DNA of 64,000 nt from Pseudomonadota bacterium (lineage in GTDB: Bacteria > Pseudomonadota > Gammaproteobacteria > Burkholderiales > Burkholderiaceae_C), in assembly GCA_021799355.1 (NCBI GenBank), contig JAJZAQ010000004.1, positions 31,821 to 95,820 on the forward strand. The letters run 5' to 3'. Shown piece after piece: positions 9,315 through 18,079 of this stretch. A program made the position numbers and the translations under genes. Numbering within the stretch: the first letter of the stretch is position 1; every line of letters begins with the position of its first letter. The notes under the pieces were generated by a model. The model had not been told where the DNA came from and did no database searches. It saw only the letters and a program-made list of their open reading frames with translations.

Positions 9315-9524
9315 TCAGTGCCGGGACTCTGCGTCGGGTTGCACCGGCCCGGTAGCCGCCTTGGCGGCGTCGTCCTTCGGCCGATCGTCATCCATCAGGA
9401 TGGCGTGCGCCGGGCCTTCGAGATCGTCGAACTGACCGCTGCGCGCCGCCCACCACAACACCCCGACGATGAGCAGCACCAGCAGCACGCTGATGGGGAT
9501 GAGGATGAGCAAAGAGCCTTCCAT
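9315..9524 (-). CDS. ccoS: cbb3 oxidase assembly protein CcoS/FixS
   Basis: A 69-residue protein with one N-terminal membrane helix (LLILIPISVLLVLLIVGVLW, about residues 5-24). The conserved short motif WAARSGQFDDLEGPAHAIL follows, which is diagnostic for CcoS. The family is needed to insert heme and copper cofactors into cbb3 oxidase. It starts 6 bp after the ccoI stop, so the two are co-transcribed and translated together. The 151-bp gap to ccoN holds that gene's own FNR-controlled promoter. Confidence 0.93.
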   Translation of the reverse strand: MEGSLLILIPISVLLVLLIVGVLWWAARSGQFDDLEGPAHAILMDDDRPKDDAAKAATGPVQPDAESRH

Positions 9525-9530
9525 CGCCGT

Positions 9531-12047
9531 TTACGCCGTTTGCACGGGCTGCTGACGCCGCGCCAGCCGGGCAGCGTTGAGCACGACGAGCAGCGACGAT
9601 GAACTCATGCCGACTGCCGCCCACAGCGGGGTCACGAAGCCGGCGACGGCCAGGGGAATGGCGATCAGGTTGTACACCACGGCCCAGGCCAGGTTCTGCC
9701 GCATCACCGCCACGGTCCGCCTGCCGGTTTGCACCAGCCGCGGCAATGCACGCATGTCGGGATGATGCAGGATGACGTCGGCCCCAGCGCGGGCGATCGG
9801 CGCCGCGCCGGCAAAACTCACCGACAGATCGGCTGCAGCGAGCACCGGCGCATCGTTGACCCCGTCTCCCACCATGGCCACCACCCTGCCCTGCTCGCGC
9901 CAGCGGCGCACGCGGGCGAGCTTGTCCTCGGGGCTCAAACCGCCCTCGGCCTGCACGCCGCCAAGCTGCTTCGCCCAGGCGGCGACGGTGCGGGGCGCAT
10001 CCCCGGAAATCACCGCGACGTCGGCGCCGCTATTGCGCAATGCGGTCAGCGCCTGCTGCACACCCGGGCGCAGGGTTTCGGCAATGTCGAAGACGGCCAC
10101 TGCATGCCCGTCCACGCTCAGACCGATGCGGGTCAGCGCAATGTCGCCGTCCACCGGCGCGGCGGCTTGCTGCACCCCGGAAAATTCTGCAGTCCCCAGC
10201 CGGACCGTCCGCCCCTGCCACTGGGCCTCCATGCCGCCGTGCGCCACCGCCTGCAAATCCTGCACGCTCTCCACCGCGTCACCCTCCTGCGCCGTGGCGG
10301 CAAACGCGCGGGCCAGCGGATGCTGCACCCCCTGCTCCAGCGCACGCGCCAGCGCGAGTGCGCGCGCCTGGCTCCACGCCGGGTCGAGCAGCCGCACCTG
10401 CGCAACGACGGGCTCGGCCGTGGTCAGCGTGCCGGTTTTGTCGAACAGCCACAAATCGACGCTGGGCGCGCGGTCCAGCGCGTGGCCGCGTGCCAGCAGC
10501 ACTCCGTGGCGCGAGAGTTGCGCCGTCGACGCCGCCAGCGCCGCGGGAACGGCAAGCGACAGCGCGCACGGGCAGCTCACGACCAGGACCGCAATCAGCG
10601 TGGGCACGATGCGTGCTGGGTCGAGCCACCACCACAGCAACACGGTCAGCAGCGCCACCAGCAACAGGCCGATGGTGAACCATTGCGCGGCAATGTCCGC
10701 CAGTTGCGCCGAGCGCGGCTTGCTCGCCAGGGCGTGCTGCATCAGCTCGACCATTTGGCCGATGCGCGTGGCCGCTCCGGTCTGCGTCGCGCGCAACACC
10801 AGGGGGGACTGGCGGTTCATGCTCCCGGCCAGAACCCTGTCGCCGGGCTGCTTGCGCACCGGCCGGCTTTCACCGGTGAGCAGCGCCTCGTCCACTTGCG
10901 ACTCCCCGGCGATCACCACACCATCGACCGCTGCAGCACTCCCGCTGGGCAGCTCGACCTCGTCGCCCGGGCGCACCTGAGTGATGGCCACGCTGCGCCA
11001 GTCGTCGCCGGCGTGAGCGCGCACCCGCACCGCGGCAGGCAATTGCTCCATCAGTTCCTCGGCGGCGTTGAGGCTGCGCTGACGCAGGCTGTCTTCGATC
11101 AACCGGGCCGTCAGCAGCAGCGCCAGAAACATCACCACCGAATCGAAGTACACATGACTCTGGCCGTGGGCGACGCTCCAGACGCTGGCGGCGAATGCGC
11201 TCCACAGCCCGAGGGTGACGGGTACGTCCATGCCCAGCCGGCCGGTGCGCACGTCACGCAGCGCGCCGAGGAGGAAAGGCCAGCCGGAAAACAACAGAGC
11301 CGGCAGCGTCAGCGCCAGGCTGCCCCACTGGAAAATGCCGCGTTCGGCGGTGTTCAGCCCATTCGGGTCGATATAGCCGGGCCAGGCGAACATCATCACC
11401 TGCATCATCGCCAGCCACGCCACCAGGGTGCGCAAAATCGCCAGACGCCGGGCACGGCGGTGCGCCAGTTCGCTTTGGTGCCGGGCGTTGGGCAAAGGCC
11501 GGTACCCCACTTCGGCCAGCGCCTGAAACACTTGCGGCAGTTGCACCTGCGCCGCGTCCCACTGCAGCGCCACGCGACGGGTGGAATAGTTGACCGTGGC
11601 TGCGAGCACGCCGGGGATGGCGCGTAACCGCTGCTCGATCAGCCAGACACAGGCGCCGCAGTGGATGCCCTCGACGGCGATCTGTGTGCTCCATCTGCCG
11701 TCTCCCAGCGCCGTGGCGTAGGCTGACAAAAATCCGGGGTCGGCCAGCGCCATCCACTGCTGGTGCAGACGGCGGATTTCCTCTGGCGGCAGCGCAGCCA
11801 GCGCGCCCTCCCCCGCCGTGCGGCGCTCGTAGTAGGCGCACAACCCGCCCTGGACGATGATTTCCGCCGCGGCAGCGCACCCCTGGCAGCAAAACTGCCG
11901 CCACTGACCGTCGAGCTCCATGCGCACCGACGAGTCGCCCAGCGGCAGGCTGCAGTGGTAGCAGTGCGTCTGGGCAAGGTGCGGCGACGCACTGTCTTCA
12001 GCCGCGGCAGACGACAGAGGGAAGGCGGAACTCGACATGTCGGGCAT
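9531..12047 (-). CDS. ccoI: Copper-transporting P1B-type ATPase CcoI/FixI
   Basis: An 838-residue heavy-metal P-type ATPase of the FixI/CopA2 class, which exports copper for cbb3 oxidase assembly. The N-terminal cysteine region has CYHC (29-32) and CCQGC (53-57). A metal-binding domain carries CGAC at 130-133. The core motifs are TGES in the actuator domain, SCPCAL near residue 490, the phosphorylated DKTGTL near 535, a QHPLA nucleotide-domain motif, and GDGVND near 729. Two starts are possible: 12047, with AGGGG eight bases upstream, and 12038. The FNR box at 12074-12087 predicts a transcript start near 12039, which would favour the second. ccoS follows by 6 bp. Confidence 0.95.
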   Translation of the reverse strand: MPDMSSSAFPLSSAAAEDSASPHLAQTHCYHCSLPLGDSSVRMELDGQWRQFCCQGCAAAAEIIVQGGLCAYYERRTAGEGALAALPPEEIRRLHQQWMALADPGFLSAYATALGDGRWSTQIAVEGIHCGACVWLIEQRLRAIPGVLAATVNYSTRRVALQWDAAQVQLPQVFQALAEVGYRPLPNARHQSELAHRRARRLAILRTLVAWLAMMQVMMFAWPGYIDPNGLNTAERGIFQWGSLALTLPALLFSGWPFLLGALRDVRTGRLGMDVPVTLGLWSAFAASVWSVAHGQSHVYFDSVVMFLALLLTARLIEDSLRQRSLNAAEELMEQLPAAVRVRAHAGDDWRSVAITQVRPGDEVELPSGSAAAVDGVVIAGESQVDEALLTGESRPVRKQPGDRVLAGSMNRQSPLVLRATQTGAATRIGQMVELMQHALASKPRSAQLADIAAQWFTIGLLLVALLTVLLWWWLDPARIVPTLIAVLVVSCPCALSLAVPAALAASTAQLSRHGVLLARGHALDRAPSVDLWLFDKTGTLTTAEPVVAQVRLLDPAWSQARALALARALEQGVQHPLARAFAATAQEGDAVESVQDLQAVAHGGMEAQWQGRTVRLGTAEFSGVQQAAAPVDGDIALTRIGLSVDGHAVAVFDIAETLRPGVQQALTALRNSGADVAVISGDAPRTVAAWAKQLGGVQAEGGLSPEDKLARVRRWREQGRVVAMVGDGVNDAPVLAAADLSVSFAGAAPIARAGADVILHHPDMRALPRLVQTGRRTVAVMRQNLAWAVVYNLIAIPLAVAGFVTPLWAAVGMSSSSLLVVLNAARLARRQQPVQTA

Positions 12048-12087
12048 CGTAAAAACCCCTGCGTCGCGGCGGATTGAGATGTATCAA
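12046..12087 (-). promoter_or_regulatory. FNR/ANR box and promoter of ccoI
   Basis: TTGAGATGTATCAA at 12074-12087 matches the core TTGA-N6-TCAA and 9 of 10 fixed positions of the FNR consensus. With the box centred at -41.5, transcription would start near 12039. A -10-like TACGAT lies at 12051-12046, in register with that prediction. The annotated ATG at 12047 overlaps this -10 element, and the second ATG at 12038 would be almost leaderless. The box sits between the ends of ccoI and hrpA, so ccoI-ccoS is the only sensible target. Confidence 0.8.
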
Positions 12088-12130
12088 GAAGTTTCTATCT
12101 ATTCATCAGGGTGAACCCGCAGCGGTGCGA

Positions 12131-15100
12131 TCAACCCTGCCACTGCGCCCAGGCTTTTTCCAACCGTTTGATCGACACCGGGGTCGGGGTGCGCAGTTCC
12201 TGCGCGAACAGCGACACCCGCAGCTCCTCGATCATCCAGCGCAACTCCTGCAAGCGCGGCGGCAGCGCGCCGCGGTATTGCGCCGCCTCGCGCTGCCAGC
12301 GCGAAAGCCACGGCGCCAGTTGCGCCTGCAGCTGGGCGTCGCGCGCCGGGTCGGTGCGGAACTTGTCCAGCCGTCGCTGCACCGCCTGCAAATAGCGCGG
12401 CAGATGCGCCAGCTGCCCCGCCGGGGTGTCGGCGATGAACCGCGGGCCGACCAGCGCCTGCAGCTGCGCCTGCACGTCGGCTTGCAACGCCGGCTGCTGC
12501 TTGAACGCGGCGAGCTTTTTCTGCGTCGCCGACCATTCGGTGAGAATCGCAGCAGCCAGCCGCATCACCTCGGCAGCGAGCAGCGCAAAGCGTGGCTTGC
12601 CCTCGGCCAGCCGCTGCGCAAACGACGCCGCGTCGGCGGGCAGCGGATCGGGCAGAAACGCGCGGTCGAGCGCGCTGGCGATGATCTGCTCGCGCAGCTG
12701 CTCGGCGCTACCCAGCGGCAGGTAGAGCATCGCCGCGGTCTGCAGCCCGGGCAGGTTTTTTTCCGCGTGACGGATCTGCTCCTTGATCTGCAACGCAAAC
12801 AGTCGGCACAGCCCGGCGCGGTGCGCCCGCGCGGCGTCTTCCGGGGTGTCGAACACCTCGACGTCGACGCAGGTGCCGCGATCGACCAGCGCGGGAAAGC
12901 CGATCAGGGTGTGGCCGCCGCGGCGCAGTTCCAGCAGCTCCGGCAGGGTGCCGAAGGTCCACGCGGTCAGCCCTTGCAGCGCGTCGATCGGCACCTCGCC
13001 GGCGGGCGCGGCAGGCGACGACGGGGTCGCGCCCGCTTCGACCGCAGCCGCGTTGCTTTCCGCGGGTTCCGCGCCATCCCCCTTCTGCGCCGGCAGCTTG
13101 CCGCGCAGGCTGGCGAGTGCGGCAAACGCCGAACGCGACGCCTGCCCATGCTCGGCGCGCAGCTTGTCCAGATCGCGGCCGCCAGCGATGTGCCGGCCGT
13201 GGGCATCGACCACCTGCACATGCATGAACAGATGCGCGCCCAGGGTTTCGAGCTTGAAGTCCGCGCGGGCGATCGGCAGCCCGGTGACTTCGCGCACGCG
13301 GTCGCGCAGCACGTCGAGCAGATCGCCCTGCGCGAAGCGCTCGGGTGCGGTCAACTCAGCAGCCCAGCGCTCGGCGGTCTGCGGCAGCGGCACCAGCCGC
13401 GCGCGCGGGCGCTGCGGCAGGCTTTTGAGCAGCGCAAGGATTTTTTCTTTCAGCAATCCCGGCACCAGCCATTGCAGCCGCTGCGCCGGAATCTGGTTGA
13501 GCGCAGCCAGCGGCACGGTGACGCTGACCCCGTCGCGTGCGCCGCCGGGGTCGAAGTGGTAGTCCAGCGCCAGTTCCAGCGTGCCCAGCCGCAGGCGGTT
13601 AGGAAACGCCTCGGTGGTGATGCCCGCGGCCTCATGCCGCATCAGTTCCTCGCGCTGCAAAAACAGCAGCTTGGGGTTGGCGCGCACCGCGTCGCGGTAC
13701 CAGCGGTCGAAGCTCGCGCCGCTGTGGACCTCGGGCGGGAGGTGCTGGTCGTAAAAGGCGTAGATCAGTTCGTCGTCGACCAGCACGTCCTGCCGCCGCG
13801 CCTTGTGTTCGAGCTTTTCGATGTCGGCGATCAGCGCGCGGTTGTGGGCGAAAAACGGCCAGCGGCAGTCCCCGTCGCATCCGACCCGCGCGGCGCGGAT
13901 GAACAGCTCGCGCGCTTGCTGCGGCGCAAAGCGCCCAAAATCCACCCGGCGCTGGTTGTAGACCACCAAGCCGTAAAGCGTGCCGCGCTCGAACGCGACG
14001 ACCTGCGCCGGGCGCTTTTCCCAATGCGGGTCATGCAACGACGTCTTGAGCAGATGCGCGCCGACCTGCTCCAGCCACTGCGGCTCGATGCGCGCCACAC
14101 CGCGGGCGTACAGCCGGGTGGTTTCGACCAACTCGGCGGCCATTACCCAGCGCCCGGCCTTGCGGCCGAGCGGCGACGAGGGGTGGATCGCAAAGCGAAT
14201 ACCGCGCGCGCCCAGGTACGTCGGGTCGTCGTCGCCGCGGTAGCCGACGTTGCCCAGCAACCCGGCGAGCAGCGAGCAGTGAATCTGCTCGTAGGTCGCC
14301 GGCGCGGTGTTGAGCCGCCAGCCCTGCTCGGCCACCAGCGTATGAAGCTGGCTGTGCACGTCGTGCCATTCGCGCAGCCGCAGCGGCGAGAGATACTGCG
14401 CACGCAGCTCGGCCCACAGCTTGCGCTGCGATTTTTTGTGCGCCACTGCCTCGTGGTAATACGCCCACAGCTTGAGCCAGCCGAGGAATTCCGAGCGTTC
14501 GTCGCTGAAGAATTTGCGGTGCGCCTCGTCGGCCGCCTGCGGCGCGTCGCCCGGGCGTTCGCGCGGGTCCTGTACCGACAGCGCGGCGGCGATGATCAAC
14601 ACTTCAGCAAGCGCCTGACGGTTGCGCGCCTCCAGAATCATGCGGCCGATGCGCGGGTCCACCGGCAGACGCGCGAGCTCCCGCCCCAGCGGAGTGAGCT
14701 GGTTGCGCGCGTCGACCGCGCCGAGCTCGGCCAGGAGTTGATAACCGTCGGCAATCGCCCGCCCCGAAGGCGGCTCGATGAACGGGAAATGCTCGATGTC
14801 GTCCAGCCCCAGCGCCTTCATGCGCAGGATGACGGCCGCCAGTGACGAGCGCAGGATTTCTGGGGTGGTAAAGCGCGGGCGCGCGGCAAAGTCGGTCTCG
14901 TCGTACAGGCGGATGCACACGCCGTTGGCCACGCGGCCGCAGCGCCCGGCCCGCTGCTGCGCCGCGGCCTGGCTGATCGGCTCGACCTGCAGCATCTCGA
15001 CCTTGTTGCGGTAGCTGTAGCGCTTCACCCGCGCCAGCCCGCTGTCGACCACGTAGCGGATGCCCGGCACGGTCAGCGAGGTCTCGGCCACATTCGTTGC

Positions 15101-16141
15101 CAGCACGATGCGCCGCGCCCCGCCGCCGCTGGCAAACACCCGGTCCTGCTCGGCCTGCGACAGCCGGGCGTACAGCGGCAGGATGTCCACCCCGGCGCGT
15201 CGCGTGTCGAGGTGGTGCTTGCGCAGCGCCGCTTCGGTCTCGCGGATTTCGCGCTCACCCGGCAGGAACACCAGCACATCGCCCGGGCCGAGGCGCCAGA
15301 GTTCGTCGACCGCGTCGCAGATCGCCTGCGGCAGGTCGCGGTCGTCGCCCTTGTCCACGCCGAACGGTCGCCAGCGGATTTCCACCGGATACAGCCGACC
15401 CGAGACTTCGATGATCGGCGCCGGCAGGGTCGGCCCCCACGCTTGCCGCTGCGCGTCTGCGCTGCCCCCCGAGGGGGCGCCGCCCGGCTTGGGGCGGCCC
15501 GGCGCCGGGCGGGCCGGCACTCGAAAGTGCTCGGCAAACCGCTCGGCGTCGATGGTCGCCGAGGTGACGATGACCTTCAGGTCAGGCCGCCGCGGCAGGA
15601 TCTGCTTCAGATACCCGAGCAGCACGTCGATGTTCAGGCTGCGCTCGTGCGCCTCGTCGATGATGAGGGTGTCGTAAGCGCGCAGCAGCGGGTCGCTTTG
15701 CGTTTCGGCCAGCAAAATGCCGTCGGTCATCAGCTTGACCGACGCGCCGGGCTGCAGCCGGTCGCCGAACCGCACCTTGTAGCCAGCGACCTGTCCGAGC
15801 TCGCTGCCCAGCTCCTGCGCGATGCGGCGGGCGATGCTCACCGCCGCCAGCCGCCGCGGCTGGGTGTGGCCGATCAGCCCGGTGCCCCCTGCGCCCAGCC
15901 CGCGGCCGACCGACAGCGCGATCTTGGGCAGCTGTGTGGTCTTGCCCGAGCCGGTTTCGCCGCAGACGATGACCACCGGGTGCTCGCGCAGCGCCGCGGC
16001 AATGTCCTCGCGCCGCGCCGACACCGGCAGCTCGGGCGGAAAGTCGATACGGCCGACCGGATGGGCCTGAACCCGCCGCGGCGAGGCAGGCGCGCCGCGC
16101 CGTGCGGCCCCGGGCGGACGGGGAAGGTCAGATGCTGGCAT
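12131..16141 (-). CDS. hrpA: ATP-dependent RNA helicase HrpA
   Basis: A 1,336-residue DEAH-box RNA helicase, the normal size for HrpA. The P-loop GETGSGKTT is at residues 61-69 and DEAH at 162-165. SAT (motif III) and a QRAGRCGR-type motif VI lie in the second RecA domain. The helicase-associated and OB-fold regions follow, with the large C-terminal DUF3418 part typical of HrpA. A Pro/Gly/Ala-rich insert lies between SAT and motif IV (about residues 205-240). Known HrpA resolves stalled ribosomes and processes mRNA. It is divergent from argA with 47 bp between start codons. Confidence 0.96.
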   Translation of the reverse strand: MPASDLPRPPGAARRGAPASPRRVQAHPVGRIDFPPELPVSARREDIAAALREHPVVIVCGETGSGKTTQLPKIALSVGRGLGAGGTGLIGHTQPRRLAAVSIARRIAQELGSELGQVAGYKVRFGDRLQPGASVKLMTDGILLAETQSDPLLRAYDTLIIDEAHERSLNIDVLLGYLKQILPRRPDLKVIVTSATIDAERFAEHFRVPARPAPGRPKPGGAPSGGSADAQRQAWGPTLPAPIIEVSGRLYPVEIRWRPFGVDKGDDRDLPQAICDAVDELWRLGPGDVLVFLPGEREIRETEAALRKHHLDTRRAGVDILPLYARLSQAEQDRVFASGGGARRIVLATNVAETSLTVPGIRYVVDSGLARVKRYSYRNKVEMLQVEPISQAAAQQRAGRCGRVANGVCIRLYDETDFAARPRFTTPEILRSSLAAVILRMKALGLDDIEHFPFIEPPSGRAIADGYQLLAELGAVDARNQLTPLGRELARLPVDPRIGRMILEARNRQALAEVLIIAAALSVQDPRERPGDAPQAADEAHRKFFSDERSEFLGWLKLWAYYHEAVAHKKSQRKLWAELRAQYLSPLRLREWHDVHSQLHTLVAEQGWRLNTAPATYEQIHCSLLAGLLGNVGYRGDDDPTYLGARGIRFAIHPSSPLGRKAGRWVMAAELVETTRLYARGVARIEPQWLEQVGAHLLKTSLHDPHWEKRPAQVVAFERGTLYGLVVYNQRRVDFGRFAPQQARELFIRAARVGCDGDCRWPFFAHNRALIADIEKLEHKARRQDVLVDDELIYAFYDQHLPPEVHSGASFDRWYRDAVRANPKLLFLQREELMRHEAAGITTEAFPNRLRLGTLELALDYHFDPGGARDGVSVTVPLAALNQIPAQRLQWLVPGLLKEKILALLKSLPQRPRARLVPLPQTAERWAAELTAPERFAQGDLLDVLRDRVREVTGLPIARADFKLETLGAHLFMHVQVVDAHGRHIAGGRDLDKLRAEHGQASRSAFAALASLRGKLPAQKGDGAEPAESNAAAVEAGATPSSPAAPAGEVPIDALQGLTAWTFGTLPELLELRRGGHTLIGFPALVDRGTCVDVEVFDTPEDAARAHRAGLCRLFALQIKEQIRHAEKNLPGLQTAAMLYLPLGSAEQLREQIIASALDRAFLPDPLPADAASFAQRLAEGKPRFALLAAEVMRLAAAILTEWSATQKKLAAFKQQPALQADVQAQLQALVGPRFIADTPAGQLAHLPRYLQAVQRRLDKFRTDPARDAQLQAQLAPWLSRWQREAAQYRGALPPRLQELRWMIEELRVSLFAQELRTPTPVSIKRLEKAWAQWQG

Positions 16142-16188
16142 GAAAACGCAATGTCAAACGCAACCCGACATTCTCGGATAATCGCGGC

Positions 16189-17514
16189 ATGATCGCCGAG
16201 CAGGAACAATTCGTCGCATGGCTGCGCTCGGTCGCGCCATACATTCACGCGCACCGCGGCAAGACGTTCGTCGTCGCCATCGCCGGGGAGCTCATCGCCG
16301 CCGGCGGGCTGAACGCGCTGGTGCAGGACGTCGCCCTGCTCACGGCAATGGGCGTGCGCATCGTCCTGGTCCACGGCTTTCGCCCGCAAATCGAGGCGCA
16401 GCTACGCGAAAAAGGCGTCGGCTCGCGCTATTCGCACGGCATGCGCGTGACCGACGAAGTCGCCCTCGACGCGGCACAGGAGGCCGCCGGGCAACTGCGC
16501 TTCGAAATCGAAGCCACGTTTTCCCAGGGACTGCCGAACACGCCGATGGCCGGGGCGACGGTGCGTGTGGTGTCGGGCAACTTCATCATCGCCCGCCCGG
16601 TGGGCATCATCGACGGCTTGGATTTTCAGCATACCGGGCTGGTGCGCAAGGTCGATGCCGCCACCATCCAGCGCGCGCTCGAATACGGCGCCGTGGTGCT
16701 GATTTCGCCGTTCGGCTATTCGCCCACCGGCGAGGCCTTCAACCTGAGCATGGAGGACGTCGCCAGCAGCGTCGGCGCGGCGGTGAAAGCGGAAAAACTC
16801 GTGCTCATCACCGAGGTGGACGGGGTGATCGACGAACAGCACAACCTCGTGCCCGAACTCACCGTCGAACAGGCCGAAGCCCTGCTCGCCCGCCTGCCCG
16901 ACCCGCAACAGCCGACCGACACGGCGTTTTACCTGCGCCACGCCGTGCGCGCCGTGCGCGGCGGGGTGGCGCGCGCGCACATCATTCCCTACGCACTCGA
17001 CGGCTCCCTGCTGCTCGAACTGTTCACCCATGACGGTGTGGGCACGATGATCGCCGACGAACATCTGGAACATTTGCGCCAGGCCACTGCGGACGACGTC
17101 GGCGGCATCCTGCAGCTCATCGAACCGCTGGAAGAACAGGGCGTGCTGGTCAAACGCAGCCGCACCGAAATCGAGCGCGACATCGGCAACTACACCGTGC
17201 TCGAACACGACGGCATCATTTTCGGCTGCGCCGCGCTCTACCCCTACCCCGAACAGAAAACCGGCGAAATGGCCGCGCTGACCGTGCACCCTTCGGCGCA
17301 GGGCCAGGGCGACGGCGAGCGCATCCTCAAACGCATCGAGCAGCGCGCCCGCGCCCTGGGTCTGCAGAGCATTTTCGTGCTCACCACCCGCACCATGCAC
17401 TGGTTTCTCAAACGCGGCTTCGTCCTCGTCGAACGTGACTGGCTGCCACCCGAACGCCGGCTGCGCTACGACGACCAGCGGCGTTCGCGGGTGCTGGTCA
17501 AATATCTCAACTGA
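16189..17514 (+). CDS. argA: Amino-acid N-acetyltransferase (N-acetylglutamate synthase)
   Basis: A 441-residue bifunctional-architecture ArgA that makes N-acetylglutamate, the first step of arginine synthesis. Residues about 20-285 form an amino-acid-kinase-like domain, the arginine-sensing half in this family. It includes VLVHGFRPQIE in the position of the kinase substrate loop. Residues about 295-441 are a GNAT acetyltransferase domain with the acetyl-CoA loop QGQGDGE. No Shine-Dalgarno precedes the ATG. Instead GATAAT at 16177-16182 lies seven bases upstream, suggesting a leaderless or very short-leader transcript. yggX follows 51 bp downstream. Confidence 0.95.
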   Translation: MIAEQEQFVAWLRSVAPYIHAHRGKTFVVAIAGELIAAGGLNALVQDVALLTAMGVRIVLVHGFRPQIEAQLREKGVGSRYSHGMRVTDEVALDAAQEAAGQLRFEIEATFSQGLPNTPMAGATVRVVSGNFIIARPVGIIDGLDFQHTGLVRKVDAATIQRALEYGAVVLISPFGYSPTGEAFNLSMEDVASSVGAAVKAEKLVLITEVDGVIDEQHNLVPELTVEQAEALLARLPDPQQPTDTAFYLRHAVRAVRGGVARAHIIPYALDGSLLLELFTHDGVGTMIADEHLEHLRQATADDVGGILQLIEPLEEQGVLVKRSRTEIERDIGNYTVLEHDGIIFGCAALYPYPEQKTGEMAALTVHPSAQGQGDGERILKRIEQRARALGLQSIFVLTTRTMHWFLKRGFVLVERDWLPPERRLRYDDQRRSRVLVKYLN

Positions 17515-17565
17515 ACGTCGCCGGAAGCGGCGGATCTGTCGTTTTCACCACACAAGGATACCCCT

Positions 17566-17838
17566 ATGACCCGCATGGTTCACTGCATCAAACTCGGTCG
17601 CGAGGCCGAAGGGCTGGACTTTCCCCCTTACCCGGGCGAGCTTGGCAAGCGCATCTACGACAACGTGTCGAAGGAAGCCTGGCAGGGCTGGCTGCGCCAT
17701 CAGACCATGCTGGTCAACGAAAACCGGCTCAACCTGGCCGACGCCCGCGCGCGGCAATACCTGGCGCGGCAGATGGAACGGTATTTTTTTGGCGAAGGTG
17801 CCGAAATGCCGCAGGGCTATGTGCCGCCCACTGCCTGA
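17566..17838 (+). CDS. yggX: Probable Fe(2+)-trafficking protein YggX
   Basis: A 90-residue member of the YggX family, implicated in iron trafficking and protection of Fe-S enzymes from oxidative damage. The conserved N-terminus [21 protein letters not shown] contains the family's single cysteine. It is followed by [26 protein letters not shown], the most conserved block, and a QMERYFFG C-terminal segment. Length and motifs fit throughout. AAGGA precedes the ATG by about eight bases. The pairing with argA is a common neighbourhood in Burkholderiales. Confidence 0.95.
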   Translation: MTRMVHCIKLGREAEGLDFPPYPGELGKRIYDNVSKEAWQGWLRHQTMLVNENRLNLADARARQYLARQMERYFFGEGAEMPQGYVPPTA

Positions 17839-17879
17839 AACGTCACGCCTCCCGCATACTCCGCGCAGTATTTCGTGCG

Positions 17880-17896
17880 AAGAATTTGAAATTCTT
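17880..17896. repeat. 17-bp perfect palindrome upstream of fadL
   Basis: AAGAATTT-G-AAATTCTT is a perfect inverted repeat in the 241-bp gap between yggX and the fadL-like gene, 184 bp before that start codon. It lies in a locally AT-rich stretch. It could be a regulator-binding site or a weak hairpin end for yggX. There is no T run after it, and no factor can be named from sequence. Confidence 0.4.
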
Positions 17897-18079
17897 ACAA
17901 CAAATTTCTCCAGTGCGCAATCAACACTAAACACAATGTGGTGTATGCGCACGTACTCCTACCATCCCATCAGTCTCGAATACTCATTTCAGTATGTCGG
18001 GCCGTGCCGCAATGCCGCGGCGCAATCCAGATGAACCATCGATGGAGGTCGGGCCGCCGGCCCGGTAGGAGATTCAACA

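Noticed and set aside
12074..14845. A 923-codon open frame on the plus strand
   Set aside because: It lies antisense to the well-supported hrpA gene, has no recognisable domain and is Arg/Gln/His-rich, as expected of a shadow frame in GC-rich DNA.
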